Below, one piece after another: positions 9,124-18,821 of a DNA stretch of 64,000 bases. This DNA is from Acetobacterium bakii. GTDB lineage: Bacteria; Bacillota; Clostridia; Eubacteriales; Eubacteriaceae. The stretch covers positions 62,001-126,000 of the forward strand of contig NZ_LGYO01000007.1 of assembly GCF_001263355.1 (NCBI RefSeq), given 5' to 3'. The notes beneath the pieces were generated by a model. It did not search any database, was not told the origin of the DNA, and saw only the letters and a program-made list of their open reading frames with translations. The stretch's first letter is position 1, and each line of letters begins with the position of its first letter. Position numbers and translations under genes: made by a program.

Positions 9124-10521
9124 CTAATAGCCACTTTTAAAAATCGCTTTGAAAGTCATAAAGAATATTTTCACATCAAACCAGGGTGTCCATTTCTCAA
9201 TGTATTCAATATCACAGGCAATCCGCTCTTTAATGGACGTATCACCCCGCCAGCCCTTAACCTGAGCCCAGCCCGTAATCCCAGGCCGCACATGATGTTT
9301 AATCATATACTTGGGAATCTCATCTTTAAACTGACTCACATAGTGGGGCCGTTCGGGTCTTGGCCCGACAATGCTCATATCTCCTTTTAAAACATTGAAA
9401 AACTGCGGCAGCTCATCAATACTCGTTTTTCTGATAAAAGCCCCGAATTTTGTTTTTCGGGGATCATTTGCGGTGGTCCAGCCATTATCATCGCTCTTGG
9501 GTGCATCGCTGCGCATGGACCGAAATTTGTAAATCCAAAATTCTTTGCGACCCATGCCAACACGAATCTGCTTGTAAATGATAGGCCCCGGTGATGTTAT
9601 TTTCACAAGGAAGGCAGTCACAATCATAATCGGAGAAACAATAATTAAAATTATCAGAGATAATAGAATATCTAAAGATCGTTTCAGCGATTTGTAAAAG
9701 GCTTTATCTAGAGGAATATATCGGGTATTAATCAGCGGAATGCCATCGAGTTCATCGAAATATGGCTGGGTTCCCTGGATCAGGTGAAAATAATCCGGGA
9801 TAATCTGGGTTTTAATGCCCTGGTACTCACACACATCAATGACTTCATCAATCCGTTTATAACTGGTATTTGGGAGTGCGATAATAACCTCATCGACCTG
9901 ATAATCTTCAAGTATTTCATTCATTTCCCGGGTGGTGCCTAAAATCGGAATGCCATCTTTGTCGCTTTTATGATAGTAATCATCCACATATCCGGTAATC
10001 TTATAACCCAGCTGCCGGTCCTCGGCAATTTTATTTGCAAAGGTTTGACCGATACTGCCTGCTCCCACAATAATAATATATTTTAAGTTAAATCCCCGTT
10101 TGCGTGCGGTTCTCAATATCTTTCTCGCCGAACCCCGCTCAATGGTCATTAGAAGTGTGGCTATCAGAAAAAATGTTCCTAACATGATTCGCGAGAAGTT
10201 AATGCTTTTTCCCGTAAAAAGAATAGCCATAATAAGAGCGATTCCCACAATATTGGAAAAAATAATTTCCTGGCACTCTTTAAAAAAACGCTGTTTTCGG
10301 TACGGTCGATAGAGCCCGAAAATTGCAAAAATAACGAGGTAAACTGGAATAATTATAAACAGCAACCCCATATATGCGCCAAGATCCATGGTCCGTACTC
10401 CATCATCAAAAAGAGGGGAGACAAACCGAATATACCACGCCACAAAAAGAGAGGCTGTCACAACCGTAACATCGGCCAGCACCAATAAAAAATTAAAAAA
10501 TCGTTGATTGCTTTTGATCAT
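9124..10521 (-). CDS. Undecaprenyl-phosphate sugar-1-phosphate transferase (polyprenyl glycosylphosphotransferase)
   Basis: 465 residues. Four to five N-terminal helices (about 10-120), a Rossmann-like CoA-binding_3 domain (about 140-250, IIVGAGSIGQTFANKI), another helix near 285, then the bacterial sugar transferase domain. Visible signatures include KFRSMR, RKTSIDELPQFFNVLKGDMS and GPRPERP. It starts polymer synthesis by placing a hexose-1-phosphate on undecaprenyl phosphate. Strong AAAGGAGG ribosome binding site. Which sugar is used cannot be read from the sequence; glucose or galactose is usual for this subfamily. Confidence 0.92.
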   Translation of the reverse strand: MIKSNQRFFNFLLVLADVTVVTASLFVAWYIRFVSPLFDDGVRTMDLGAYMGLLFIIIPVYLVIFAIFGLYRPYRKQRFFKECQEIIFSNIVGIALIMAILFTGKSINFSRIMLGTFFLIATLLMTIERGSARKILRTARKRGFNLKYIIIVGAGSIGQTFANKIAEDRQLGYKITGYVDDYYHKSDKDGIPILGTTREMNEILEDYQVDEVIIALPNTSYKRIDEVIDVCEYQGIKTQIIPDYFHLIQGTQPYFDELDGIPLINTRYIPLDKAFYKSLKRSLDILLSLIILIIVSPIMIVTAFLVKITSPGPIIYKQIRVGMGRKEFWIYKFRSMRSDAPKSDDNGWTTANDPRKTKFGAFIRKTSIDELPQFFNVLKGDMSIVGPRPERPHYVSQFKDEIPKYMIKHHVRPGITGWAQVKGWRGDTSIKERIACDIEYIEKWTPWFDVKIFFMTFKAIFKSGY

Positions 10522-10543
10522 TCACGTTCCTCCTTTCGCTCAA

Positions 10544-11416
10544 TTAAACGTTCTTCCGATGCTTGTTTTTAAAGAGGGCTTTCTTTTTCATCATAGAGGT
10601 TCCTGTAATCACACACCAACGTGTCAGCTTACTGTATTTGTTCTGATAGTGTTTGTTATAAAAAATGATCATAGAATCATAAAATGCCTCAATAACTTTG
10701 GGGTTTCGCTTGCCGATGCCACTGGCTTTTTTATGATGGAAAATACGAACTTTGGGATAATACATGACCTGATACCCGGCATTTTTTATGCGGTAACACC
10801 AGTCCACATCCTCACCATACATAAAATAATCCTCGTCCAGCATACCCACCGCATCAATGACTTTCCTGGGAACCATCATAAAGGCGCCCATAATACAATC
10901 GATGGAACAGATTTTGTCTTCATCCACATAGGTGAGGTTGTATGCCCCAAAGCGTGTACTGTCAGGAAAGGCATCATCCAAATGCAGGCTATGATATATC
11001 CCATTAAGCGGCGTTGGAAAACTCCGTTTACAGGCAACATCAAGCTTGCCTGAGGGCAGCAGGATTTTACACCCCAAAGCTCCGGTATGTTTATGGTTTT
11101 TAATAAACTCATGGGCTTCCTTAAGGGTGTTTGCTTCGACAATGGTGTCAGAATTCAATAAAAGAATATAGTCGCCACCGGCGGCTTTCATACCCAGGTT
11201 ATTAGCCTTGGAAAAGCCCTGATTTTCATGATTAAGAATGGTTTTTACACTGGGAAACTGTTTTTGAATGCCTTCAATGCTGCCATCTTCCGAGGCATTA
11301 TCCACTACAATGATTTCATAAGCCAGACTATTCATATTGCTCTTGAGAATGGAGTCAATGCAGTTTGACGTCAGTTCCTGTGTTTTATAATTAACGATAA
11401 TAATTGATAAATCCAT
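10544..11416 (-). CDS. Family 2 glycosyltransferase, rhamnosyltransferase-like
   Basis: 290 residues. GT-A fold signatures: DLSIIIVNYKT at the N-terminus, VVDNASEDGS, LLLNSDTIVE (D-x-D equivalent), then MGAFMMVPRKVIDAVGMLDEDYFMYGEDVDWCYRI, the ED-x-D-W-C pattern common in WbbL-type rhamnosyltransferases. The complete dTDP-rhamnose pathway nearby (23575-27017) makes rhamnose a plausible donor, but this is inference. Soluble or peripheral at the inner membrane. It follows the GT gene at 11511 after about 95 bp with no clear terminator between. Confidence 0.85.
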   Translation of the reverse strand: MDLSIIIVNYKTQELTSNCIDSILKSNMNSLAYEIIVVDNASEDGSIEGIQKQFPSVKTILNHENQGFSKANNLGMKAAGGDYILLLNSDTIVEANTLKEAHEFIKNHKHTGALGCKILLPSGKLDVACKRSFPTPLNGIYHSLHLDDAFPDSTRFGAYNLTYVDEDKICSIDCIMGAFMMVPRKVIDAVGMLDEDYFMYGEDVDWCYRIKNAGYQVMYYPKVRIFHHKKASGIGKRNPKVIEAFYDSMIIFYNKHYQNKYSKLTRWCVITGTSMMKKKALFKNKHRKNV

Positions 11417-11510
11417 AACATGCCTTTCTTATGCATTTTTTCCATGCAAACGACATTTTATTTTACCATGCACCCCATAAATAGGGAAGCAAATAAAACA
11501 AAATTAAAGG

Positions 11511-12494
11511 TTACTTCCTGAGTTTATTGCCCACAAACCGAAACAGATTGAGGATCAACTGGACTTCAATCAACACATAATGACCTAAATTTTTTGATTG
11601 CACCGGGATTTTCTCAATCTTTTTCAGGGTTTTCAGGCCCTCTTTGATGCCGGCCCGGTAGTCCTTGCCATAACCGCGTTTGCGAAAGAGCAGATATTTA
11701 ATTGAGAACCCCATCATCAGAAAGGGACTGTTTAAAAGCAGCTGCATGAAGGGCATGTTTTTATAAGCCACATAGATGTTGTTTCGGGCTGAAATATTCA
11801 CCTTAAAGGGACTGTATTTTTCGCCGTCAGCCGTTGTGGCACTGCCAATATGGTAACACAGGGCACCGGGTTCATAATGATTTAAATACCCGAAAATTTT
11901 TCCCCGGTAAGAAAGATCCACATCTTCCATATAAGCAAAAAAAGCCTCATCAAATAAACCGATTTCGTCTAGTATCGACCGCCGGTAGATTCCCGCACCG
12001 GCGCAGGTACTGAAAATTGCTGTGGGTTTGTCATAGCGGCTGCGCTTGGCCCCATCGCCCCGTTTGTAAGCCCAGCCCAGTATGTTGTAAAAATCCCCGG
12101 CATCATCAAGCTTCTCCCGTTCAAAATAGCGGATCATTTTTGAACTTACCGAAAAAACCCGGGGATTTGCATTAATGTGATTATACAGCTTTTTCACAAA
12201 ATTCTCATCAACCACTACATCGTTGTTCAACAGCAGACAATAACTTCCGTTACTGGCCCGGATCCCCTGATTCACCGATCGCGCGAAACCGGAATTAACT
12301 GGATTTTCAATTAGTTTCACTTGCTGGTAATCTTTGATAATGGCAACACTGTGATCACCGGAACAATCATCGACCACAATAATTTCCATGGTGCCCCGGG
12401 CTTCAAAACTCTGACCCATTAAACTGTCAAGGCAATTGCCAATATATTTTTCTCCATTATAGTTGGGAATGATAATTGAAACGTCACTCTTCAT
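11511..12494 (-). CDS. Family 2 glycosyltransferase
   Basis: 327 residues. SIIIPNYNGEKYIGNCLDS at the N-terminus, VVDDCSGDHS, LLLNNDVVVD as the metal-binding motif, and FFAYMEDVDLSYRGKIFGY as the acceptor-side ED-x-D motif. A basic, hydrophobic C-terminus may sit on the membrane. It is the first gene of the long minus-strand operon that runs to 2139, behind the promoter at 12530-12558. It probably extends the lipid-linked polymer; donor sugar unknown. Confidence 0.86.
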   Translation of the reverse strand: MKSDVSIIIPNYNGEKYIGNCLDSLMGQSFEARGTMEIIVVDDCSGDHSVAIIKDYQQVKLIENPVNSGFARSVNQGIRASNGSYCLLLNNDVVVDENFVKKLYNHINANPRVFSVSSKMIRYFEREKLDDAGDFYNILGWAYKRGDGAKRSRYDKPTAIFSTCAGAGIYRRSILDEIGLFDEAFFAYMEDVDLSYRGKIFGYLNHYEPGALCYHIGSATTADGEKYSPFKVNISARNNIYVAYKNMPFMQLLLNSPFLMMGFSIKYLLFRKRGYGKDYRAGIKEGLKTLKKIEKIPVQSKNLGHYVLIEVQLILNLFRFVGNKLRK

Positions 12495-12529
12495 AAATAC
12501 TTCCTTTATCGGCTTAATAACTTCGCTTT

Positions 12530-12558
12530 ATTATAACACAGAGTAGGGATTTTTCTAA
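12530..12558 (-). promoter_or_regulatory. Extended -10 promoter of the glycosyltransferase operon
   Basis: On the minus strand TATAAT (12530-12535) is preceded by TGT, giving an extended -10. A weak -35 TTAGAA lies 17 bp further upstream. It is positioned to drive the genes from 12494 down to 2139. Confidence 0.6.
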
Positions 12559-12565
12559 ATAAAAA

Positions 12566-12591
12566 GAGGCTGAGTGATTTCACTCAGCCTC
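12566..12591 (-). terminator. Terminator of the M23 peptidase gene
   Basis: A 12-bp perfect stem GAGGCTGAGTGA/TCACTCAGCCTC with a 2-nt loop, followed on the minus strand by TTTTTATTT. It separates the M23 peptidase gene from the operon promoter at 12530. Confidence 0.85.
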
Positions 12592-12609
12592 GAGGGTTAT
12601 CCGTAACCT

Positions 12610-12631
12610 CGTCCTGAGGACAATGGTAAAT
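12610..12631. repeat. 22-bp sequence repeated at 28638-28659
   Basis: The 22 bases here (beginning CGTCCTGAGGAC) recur exactly at 28638-28659. The first part is palindromic (GTCCTGAGGAC). At this site it lies between the M23 peptidase stop codon and its terminator, in a GC-richer stretch with other small inverted repeats. Function unknown. Confidence 0.7.
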
Positions 12632-12683
12632 AAATGTCCGTGAAGAGGTTTGCCGGCATACAGCCTTTTTGCGGCATTACTTT

Positions 12684-15527
12684 TTATTTCAAATTACTGT
12701 AAGGATTATGAAAATCAATCCATATTTCGGGATCCACACAGGCGAAATCCGCATTGGCGATGGCCCCAAAGTGGAGATGCGGTCCGTAGGCATCATCAAT
12801 GTATCTTCCATTAGCATCATAACCGGACCCGCCAACCTTGCCCACTAATTGTCCTTTCGTCACCGTTTGTCCCACACTGACATTTATTTCCTGAAGGTGA
12901 CCATAGAAGAAAGATACGCTTTCACCATAGCGATCCGTCATTCGGATCCGAACATACCGCCCATAACCCATAAAATAACCGGCCTTTTCAATAACCCCAT
13001 CTCCTGGAGAATAACAATTGGCGTAATAAGGTGCCGGAATATCGATGCCCTCATGAATGCTTCCCCATCGTGGTCCAAACCAGTCGGTTGGATCACTTGG
13101 ATTGGGCTTGTAGCCTTTATCCAGCGGATAATTAAAGTAACCATAAATGGTTGAAGTATTCTGTAAAATAGTTTTGACTGAGCTTTGAGCCATAACCATT
13201 TTTCCGTTTTTATCCGCTAAATAAGCATGGGTTACGAAATCATCCACAATAATATTGTAATTTCTTAAATTAATGCTGGCTTCCCAGGTGTGGTTGCCAA
13301 TATAGGTACCCTGCTCCCAGCTGATATCGTCCTGTCCATTGGTTTTACTCCAGGTTGGAAAAACAATACTCCCCACGCCATTTTCATTACCCACATTTTT
13401 TATTCTTATTTTAAAGGTATTATTTAAAACGGCTTTGTCATATTCAATGGTTGGGGTTATTTTTTCCATGGTGTAAGTGTTGTTGGCAAATGCGATATTC
13501 TCACCCCCATTTCCATACAAATAGGCATGGATAATGTATGGGCCGGTTTCAAAACCATGGCTGTCAATATCTATCAATGCGGTATACTCGCCAATGGTTC
13601 CCAAGGTTCCTGGAAACCATTGCACATCATCCTGTCCATTTCGGTTTGTCCACACTGCAAAAGATACCTTTTTTACACCTGTTTGATTACTACAATTATT
13701 TGTGCTAATTTTGAATTTTGATACGTCACTATCCTTTATCCCTCCTATTTGCGCCGGCGTTTTTACAAATGGATTGGTTATAATCTTTTCAGTTGATCCA
13801 ACATAATTGTATTTTTCACTCTTATCAATCACATATGCATGACTTACAAAAGTATCATAGCTCGCATTGTAATTCTTCAGATTAACGGTGGCTTCCCAGG
13901 TATCGTTGCCAACATAGGTACCCATTTCCCAATGAATGTCATCCTGACCGTTGGTGTTACTCCAGGTCGGGAAGCTCACCCCGGTAACCCCCTGGGCATT
14001 GCTTGCCCCGGTAAGCGTTATTTTGTAGCTATTGTTTGCTACCTCACTAACCTTAATGCCAGGGCTTGGGGCAGCTTGATTGAATGTGTTGGTGTAAAAA
14101 TTCAGCACTTCACCTCGCAGCCCATAAATATAGGTGTGCACATTATAACTCCCGGTTTCGAAGCCATGATCCTTATTATCAATGGTTACACTGTATTCTC
14201 CATTACTGCCAAGAATTCCCTGGGACCATTGAATGTCATCCTGGCCATTTTTTTCACTCCAGGTCGGAAATAACACATTGCCGATGCCAGTTTTCCCGAC
14301 ACAGCCCACCGTGCTAACGGTAAATTGCGTTGGATTTCCCGGAACTTGAGCAACGGCTATCGCGATCTCTGTTAACGGGCTTTTTATGGTTTTTTCCACG
14401 GCACTGATATAATTCATTTTGCCTGTTGTATCGATCACATATGCATGGCTGGTGAAGGTATCATAGGTTTGTTTGTAATCTTTAAGATTAACGGTGGCTT
14501 CCCAGGTATCGTTACCAACATAGGTCCCGGTTTCCCAGCGAATATCATCCTGACCGTTGGTGTTGCTCCAGGTCGGGAAGCTCACCCCGGTAACTCCCTG
14601 GGCATTGCTTGCCCCGGTAAGCGTTATTTTGTAGCTATTGTTTACTATCTCACTAACCTTAATGCCGGGGCTTGGGGCAGCTTGATTGAATGTGTTGGTG
14701 TAAAAATTCAGTACTTCACCTCGCAGCCCATAAATATAGGTGTGCACATTATAACTCCCGGTTTCGAAACCATGGTCTTTAATATCGACCGAAACACTAA
14801 ATTCTCCATTGCTTCCTAAAGTTCCCTGGTACCATCGAATATCGTCCTGGCCGTTATGTTCACTCCAGGTGGGGAATAACACGTTGCCAATGCCGGTTTT
14901 ACCGGCATAGCCAACCGTACTTAAAATAATTTGTGTTGGGTTGCTTACGTCTCGATTAATCTTCACGGTTATACTGTCCAATGCTACCATTGCCGCTACA
15001 CTATCTATAGCTCTGGTCTCAATTGATTCCTCACTAGCTTCATGAATGCTTGCATCGGATTCTGGCTTATTTTCATCTGTAATTAGTGGTTCCTCGGCCT
15101 TTGCTGCCCCTTCCTGGGTTTCCGGAATTATTTCCGGTTCTGACAAAGCAAGGCCATTGATCACAGTTTCTTCACGAATAGGATTTTGGGTCTTAATTTC
15201 AATGGGTTGTTCTCTGATAACCACATATCCTTGTTGGGTTTTTACCTGTACAAGCTGGTAAATTCCGTCCTCTGCCTGGAAAATTTCTGCCCGGCCATTT
15301 TCATCGCTGATGCAGGTCTCCATGATTTCTTTTTTCTGATTTTGAATTTCAAAAACTGCACCTTCAATAGGTTCGCTCATTTCATTTTTTACCACAATTA
15401 CCTGTTTCGGAATTTCAAGGCTTTCCTGGGCAACTATTTGCCAGGGGAAAAAGCTTGAAAGTAAGACTAATACTAAAAATAATGCCATCATTTTCATGCC
15501 GGGTTTTTCTCTAATTGTTTGAATCAT
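12684..15527 (-). CDS. Secreted M23 peptidase with SpaA-like and GBS_Bsp-like repeat domains
   Basis: 947 residues. Signal peptide about 1-33 (MMALFLVLVLLSSFFPWQIVAQ). A prealbumin/SpaA-like fold follows (about 40-110, EGAVFEIQNQ...DENGRAEIF). About six GBS_Bsp-like repeats (about 175-790) carry the recurring F-P-T-W-S...N-G-Q-D-D-I-x-W core. The C-terminal M23 domain has HEGID (first zinc ligands) and HLHFGAI (H-x-H). M23 enzymes cut peptide cross-links in peptidoglycan. Two repeat pairs are almost identical at a period of about 606 bp (around 13840-14320 and 14445-14925). Its position inside the polysaccharide region suggests wall remodelling. Confidence 0.9.
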   Translation of the reverse strand: MIQTIREKPGMKMMALFLVLVLLSSFFPWQIVAQESLEIPKQVIVVKNEMSEPIEGAVFEIQNQKKEIMETCISDENGRAEIFQAEDGIYQLVQVKTQQGYVVIREQPIEIKTQNPIREETVINGLALSEPEIIPETQEGAAKAEEPLITDENKPESDASIHEASEESIETRAIDSVAAMVALDSITVKINRDVSNPTQIILSTVGYAGKTGIGNVLFPTWSEHNGQDDIRWYQGTLGSNGEFSVSVDIKDHGFETGSYNVHTYIYGLRGEVLNFYTNTFNQAAPSPGIKVSEIVNNSYKITLTGASNAQGVTGVSFPTWSNTNGQDDIRWETGTYVGNDTWEATVNLKDYKQTYDTFTSHAYVIDTTGKMNYISAVEKTIKSPLTEIAIAVAQVPGNPTQFTVSTVGCVGKTGIGNVLFPTWSEKNGQDDIQWSQGILGSNGEYSVTIDNKDHGFETGSYNVHTYIYGLRGEVLNFYTNTFNQAAPSPGIKVSEVANNSYKITLTGASNAQGVTGVSFPTWSNTNGQDDIHWEMGTYVGNDTWEATVNLKNYNASYDTFVSHAYVIDKSEKYNYVGSTEKIITNPFVKTPAQIGGIKDSDVSKFKISTNNCSNQTGVKKVSFAVWTNRNGQDDVQWFPGTLGTIGEYTALIDIDSHGFETGPYIIHAYLYGNGGENIAFANNTYTMEKITPTIEYDKAVLNNTFKIRIKNVGNENGVGSIVFPTWSKTNGQDDISWEQGTYIGNHTWEASINLRNYNIIVDDFVTHAYLADKNGKMVMAQSSVKTILQNTSTIYGYFNYPLDKGYKPNPSDPTDWFGPRWGSIHEGIDIPAPYYANCYSPGDGVIEKAGYFMGYGRYVRIRMTDRYGESVSFFYGHLQEINVSVGQTVTKGQLVGKVGGSGYDANGRYIDDAYGPHLHFGAIANADFACVDPEIWIDFHNPYSNLK
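13840..14925 (-). repeat. Tandem near-identical 606-bp units inside the M23 peptidase gene
   Basis: The segment around 13840-14320 is repeated with few differences around 14445-14925, an offset of about 606 bp or 202 codons. Each unit encodes two GBS_Bsp-like modules. The frame is kept, so copy number can change without breaking the protein. Confidence 0.8.
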
Positions 15528-15652
15528 TTCTGTCTCCTAGAATTCTTTATTGTTAAACGTTACCATATTCCGCCACTTTTATTATCGGCGGGTTCACTCT
15601 AATCATAAGTACTAATTGCAGACTATCACTAAACTGTTCCCCATGTCAAATA

Positions 15653-15687
15653 AAAGCCTGGACTGATTGTTTCTCAGTCCAGGCTTT
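15653..15687 (-). terminator. Terminator of the amidase gene
   Basis: A 13-bp stem AAAGCCTGGACTG/CAGTCCAGGCTTT with a 9-nt loop, followed on the minus strand by TTATTT. It ends the gene at 15693. Confidence 0.85.
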
Positions 15688-15692
15688 CAGTT

Positions 15693-18600
15693 CTAAAATC
15701 GATTCATGATTGTTTTAACTTTTGCCGCATAATTTGTATCCGCTGCCCAGGTTCCGGCTAATTCTTCAACTGAGATTGCCCGTAATCTTAATGTATCGTT
15801 CCATCTCGGATCAACTTTCGTTTGGTATAACGGTTCAGAGCAGGCATAACATTTCAAATGCTGAACATGTCCTCTAATTCCCATTTGCAGTCCGGTAGCA
15901 TTGTCTCCGTATTTCGCAGCAAAATCAAATCCCGGTACTCCGCCGGTAGCACCTAAGCCGGCAAAATTAAATTGCCCGACTTTGACATCACCCCCAAATT
16001 GAAGGTTACCGGTTTCCAACATTGCCTGAGCAAAAGCGACCTCTGCCCGAACACCTTCTTCGTTACTCTCCTGGATATATAAATCGACAAAGGTTTCTAG
16101 ATTAACCCCTTTATCGATATACGATTGAGGGTAAACACTTCCCGTCCCCTTGTAATAAGCCACCAATTCTGAGGCTGTCACCGTGGTGCCCCCCATAATA
16201 GGCGTTTCAATATATCTGACATTGACGGATGTGTTCCCAAGGAATACATTTCGGCCATTCGCTTCCACTCCATAAATATGAATGGAATAAGACCCGCTAT
16301 TGCCATTGTGATTTTTGGCATCAATGACCATCTTATAGCTTCCATCACTTTGTTTGGCAGCGGTATACCATTTGATATCATCCTGGCCATTAAGATCACT
16401 CCAGGTTGGTACTAGAATACTGCTGATCCCATTGGGTGCCGTAATGCCATCAATGGTCACCGTAATGATATTTTCCGCTACCGAAGCCGCAATATCCTCT
16501 GCTGTCATTGGTGAAGTACTCACGTTGATCGCGGTCTCTCCTAAAATTGTCATCTTATTATTATTGTCCGTGCCATAACCATGAACATGATAGGTTCCGC
16601 CGTCGTAATTATGATCTTTGATGTCCGCAGTCACACTGTAGCTGCCATCGCTTTGAGCTGTAGCCGTGTACCATTTCAAGTCATCCTGGCCATTAGTTTC
16701 ACTCCAAAGGGGGATTAGTATTTCTTTAATCCCATTAGGAGCGGCAATGCCTTTGATGGTTGCCGTAATTTCACTTCCAGATACCGTTGCTTCCAGGCTG
16801 GCTGCCGTCATATTGGCAGTGGTTGTGGTGGTAATGGAAGCTGTTGCCTCGCCCAATATAACCATCTTATCGGCGTTGTCTGTTCCATAACAATGAATGT
16901 TGTAAACACCCATATCATTGTTATGATCCTTGGTATCGATGGTCACGCTGTAGCTGCCATCGCTTTGCCTACTTGCAAGATGCCATTTGAGATCGTCCTG
17001 GCCATTAAGCTCACTCCAAACGGGGACTAATATTTGTCTAATCCCGTTGGGGGCGCTGATCCCTTTCACCGTGGCCGTGATCGTAGACCCGGATACACTG
17101 GCGGTCAGGCTTGTGGCTGACATGGATGCCGTCATTGTTACCGTGGTATTCCCTAACATTGTCAACTTATTGGCATTGTCCGTTCCATAACAATGAACGC
17201 TATAAACACCCGTATCATTATTATGATCCTTGGTATCGATGGTCACACTGTAACTCCCGTCGCTTTGAGCGCTGGCCGTATACCATTTCAAATCGTCCTG
17301 GCCATTAAGCTCGCTCCATACCGGCACTTGTATCTGTTTAATGCCATTGGGGGCGGTGATCCCTTTCACTGTGGCCGTGATCTTAGTTCCGGATGCACTG
17401 GCAGTCAGGCTTGTGGCCGTCATATTCGCAGTGGTAGTGGTAATGGTAGCGGTTGTTACCCCTAACTCCACCATATAATCGCTGTTGTCAATTCCATAAC
17501 AGTGGACATTGTAGACTCCGGTATTATAATTATGATCTTTGGTGTCGATGGTTACACTGTAGCTCCCGTCGCTTTGAGCGCTGGCAATGTACCATTTCAG
17601 ATCATCCTGGCCATTAAGTTCACTCCATACCGGCACTTGAATCTGTTTAATACCATTGGGCGCGGTGATCCCCTTCACCGTGGCGGTGATCTTAGTTCCG
17701 GATACACTGGCGGCCAGGTTTGTGGCTGTCATGGGTTTAGTCACGACTACGGTAGTATTCCCTAACATCGTCAAATTATTAGCGTTGTCCGTTCCATAAC
17801 AATGAACGCTATAAACACCAATCTCATTATTGTGATCCTTGGTGTCGATGGTTACACTGTAGCTCCCGTCGCTTTGGGCACTGGCCGTGTACCATTTGAT
17901 ATCGTCCTGGCCGCCGGTCTCACTCCACACCGGAAACTGAATCTGCTTGATGCCATTGGGTGCGGTGATTCCTTTGACGGTTAACGTGATTTTACTTCCG
18001 GATGCACTGGCGGTCACACCGGTTGCGGTCATCGGTCCGAGTTGTGATCCGAAAAGGCCGTTGACTGTCACCAGAATCTGATCCGCCATCTTTTGCTGAT
18101 TGGCATCATTAGCCATTCTAACGGATTCTGCATTATTTGATACAAAACCGGCCTCAATTAATACCGAGGGCATGCTGGTTCGACGGGTAATGCTGTCATC
18201 TCTTTCGACGACTTTGTTTCTGGTGGGAACGTAACCCAAACTTTTAAAGTTTTCATTTAAACTGTAAGCCAGTTCCTTTGATTTAAGGGCGATGGCTGAT
18301 GGCGATATATCCAAATCCGCCGACGATCCATCCGACCATAACCCAAATGCCTGATAAATGCCGTCGTTATCGACGCTGGGATGATAACTGCTCCAATAGA
18401 GCTCATAACCGCTGGCATTACCGCCGGAGTTGTGATGAATACTTAGCAAAAGATCAGCACCTCTGGCATTTGCCGTCTCGCAGATTGTTTTTGAATAAAC
18501 ATCATAATTGGGCTTTGTTGCCAACAACGTTGGTAAACCTGGGTTTCCGGGAATCGGATGACTCAGCATGGCATTGTAGCCGTTGGCCCTCAGCGTTGCA

Positions 18601-18821
18601 ACGGTTTTTATTGCCACCGCATTGTTAAGGTCGACCTCCCGAATCCCATTGCTGCTGTTGACTGCCCCGGGATCCACCCCATCCATATGTCCCGGATTAA
18701 CCACAACCATTGTTCCTGCGGCCTCAACCGAAAGACTTTCATACGAAAAAAGAACCAGACACATAAAGAGCAGGATTGCCCCCAAGAGTGCGAACTTTCT
18801 TTTGTTTTTTATACTTTCCAA
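15693..18821 (-). CDS. Secreted bifunctional autolysin: N-acetylmuramoyl-L-alanine amidase plus glucosaminidase, with six GBS_Bsp-like repeats
   Basis: 1042 residues, TTG start with a strong AAGGAGG site. Signal peptide about 1-35 (ALLGAILLFMCLVLFSYESLSVEAAG). Amidase_3 domain about 38-255, with zinc/catalytic residues in NPGHMDG, LLSIHHNSGG and SVLIEAGFVSN. Six GBS_Bsp-like modules of about 100 residues (about 262-860) share T-V-K-G-I-x-A-P-N-G-I and N-G-Q-D-D-L-K-W. The C-terminal domain (about 865-1042) has EVAFAQAMLETGNLQFGG and NFAGLGATGG, typical of mannosyl-glycoprotein endo-beta-N-acetylglucosaminidases. It would cleave both the stem-peptide amide and the glycan. Its own promoter and terminator make it monocistronic. 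Confidence 0.92.
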   Translation of the reverse strand: MESIKNKRKFALLGAILLFMCLVLFSYESLSVEAAGTMVVVNPGHMDGVDPGAVNSSNGIREVDLNNAVAIKTVATLRANGYNAMLSHPIPGNPGLPTLLATKPNYDVYSKTICETANARGADLLLSIHHNSGGNASGYELYWSSYHPSVDNDGIYQAFGLWSDGSSADLDISPSAIALKSKELAYSLNENFKSLGYVPTRNKVVERDDSITRRTSMPSVLIEAGFVSNNAESVRMANDANQQKMADQILVTVNGLFGSQLGPMTATGVTASASGSKITLTVKGITAPNGIKQIQFPVWSETGGQDDIKWYTASAQSDGSYSVTIDTKDHNNEIGVYSVHCYGTDNANNLTMLGNTTVVVTKPMTATNLAASVSGTKITATVKGITAPNGIKQIQVPVWSELNGQDDLKWYIASAQSDGSYSVTIDTKDHNYNTGVYNVHCYGIDNSDYMVELGVTTATITTTTANMTATSLTASASGTKITATVKGITAPNGIKQIQVPVWSELNGQDDLKWYTASAQSDGSYSVTIDTKDHNNDTGVYSVHCYGTDNANKLTMLGNTTVTMTASMSATSLTASVSGSTITATVKGISAPNGIRQILVPVWSELNGQDDLKWHLASRQSDGSYSVTIDTKDHNNDMGVYNIHCYGTDNADKMVILGEATASITTTTTANMTAASLEATVSGSEITATIKGIAAPNGIKEILIPLWSETNGQDDLKWYTATAQSDGSYSVTADIKDHNYDGGTYHVHGYGTDNNNKMTILGETAINVSTSPMTAEDIAASVAENIITVTIDGITAPNGISSILVPTWSDLNGQDDIKWYTAAKQSDGSYKMVIDAKNHNGNSGSYSIHIYGVEANGRNVFLGNTSVNVRYIETPIMGGTTVTASELVAYYKGTGSVYPQSYIDKGVNLETFVDLYIQESNEEGVRAEVAFAQAMLETGNLQFGGDVKVGQFNFAGLGATGGVPGFDFAAKYGDNATGLQMGIRGHVQHLKCYACSEPLYQTKVDPRWNDTLRLRAISVEELAGTWAADTNYAAKVKTIMNRF
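16350..18030 (-). repeat. Array of about six 300-bp repeats in the autolysin gene
   Basis: The GBS_Bsp modules are repeated at the DNA level with a period near 300 bp; copies centred near 17250, 17560 and 17870 are the most alike. All keep the reading frame. This suggests recent in-frame amplification. Confidence 0.8.

Noticed and set aside
13839-14819. Long plus-strand open frames across the M23 peptidase repeats
   Set aside because: They are antisense frames of a repetitive coding sequence and recur with the repeats; no ribosome site or plausible protein composition.
16354-17984. Series of plus-strand open frames in the autolysin gene
   Set aside because: Shadows of the GBS_Bsp repeats on the opposite strand, each with the same low-complexity composition.
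16350-18030. CRISPR-like regular repeats
   Set aside because: The period is about 300 bp, the repeats stay in one reading frame and encode protein modules. There are no short direct repeats with unique spacers.
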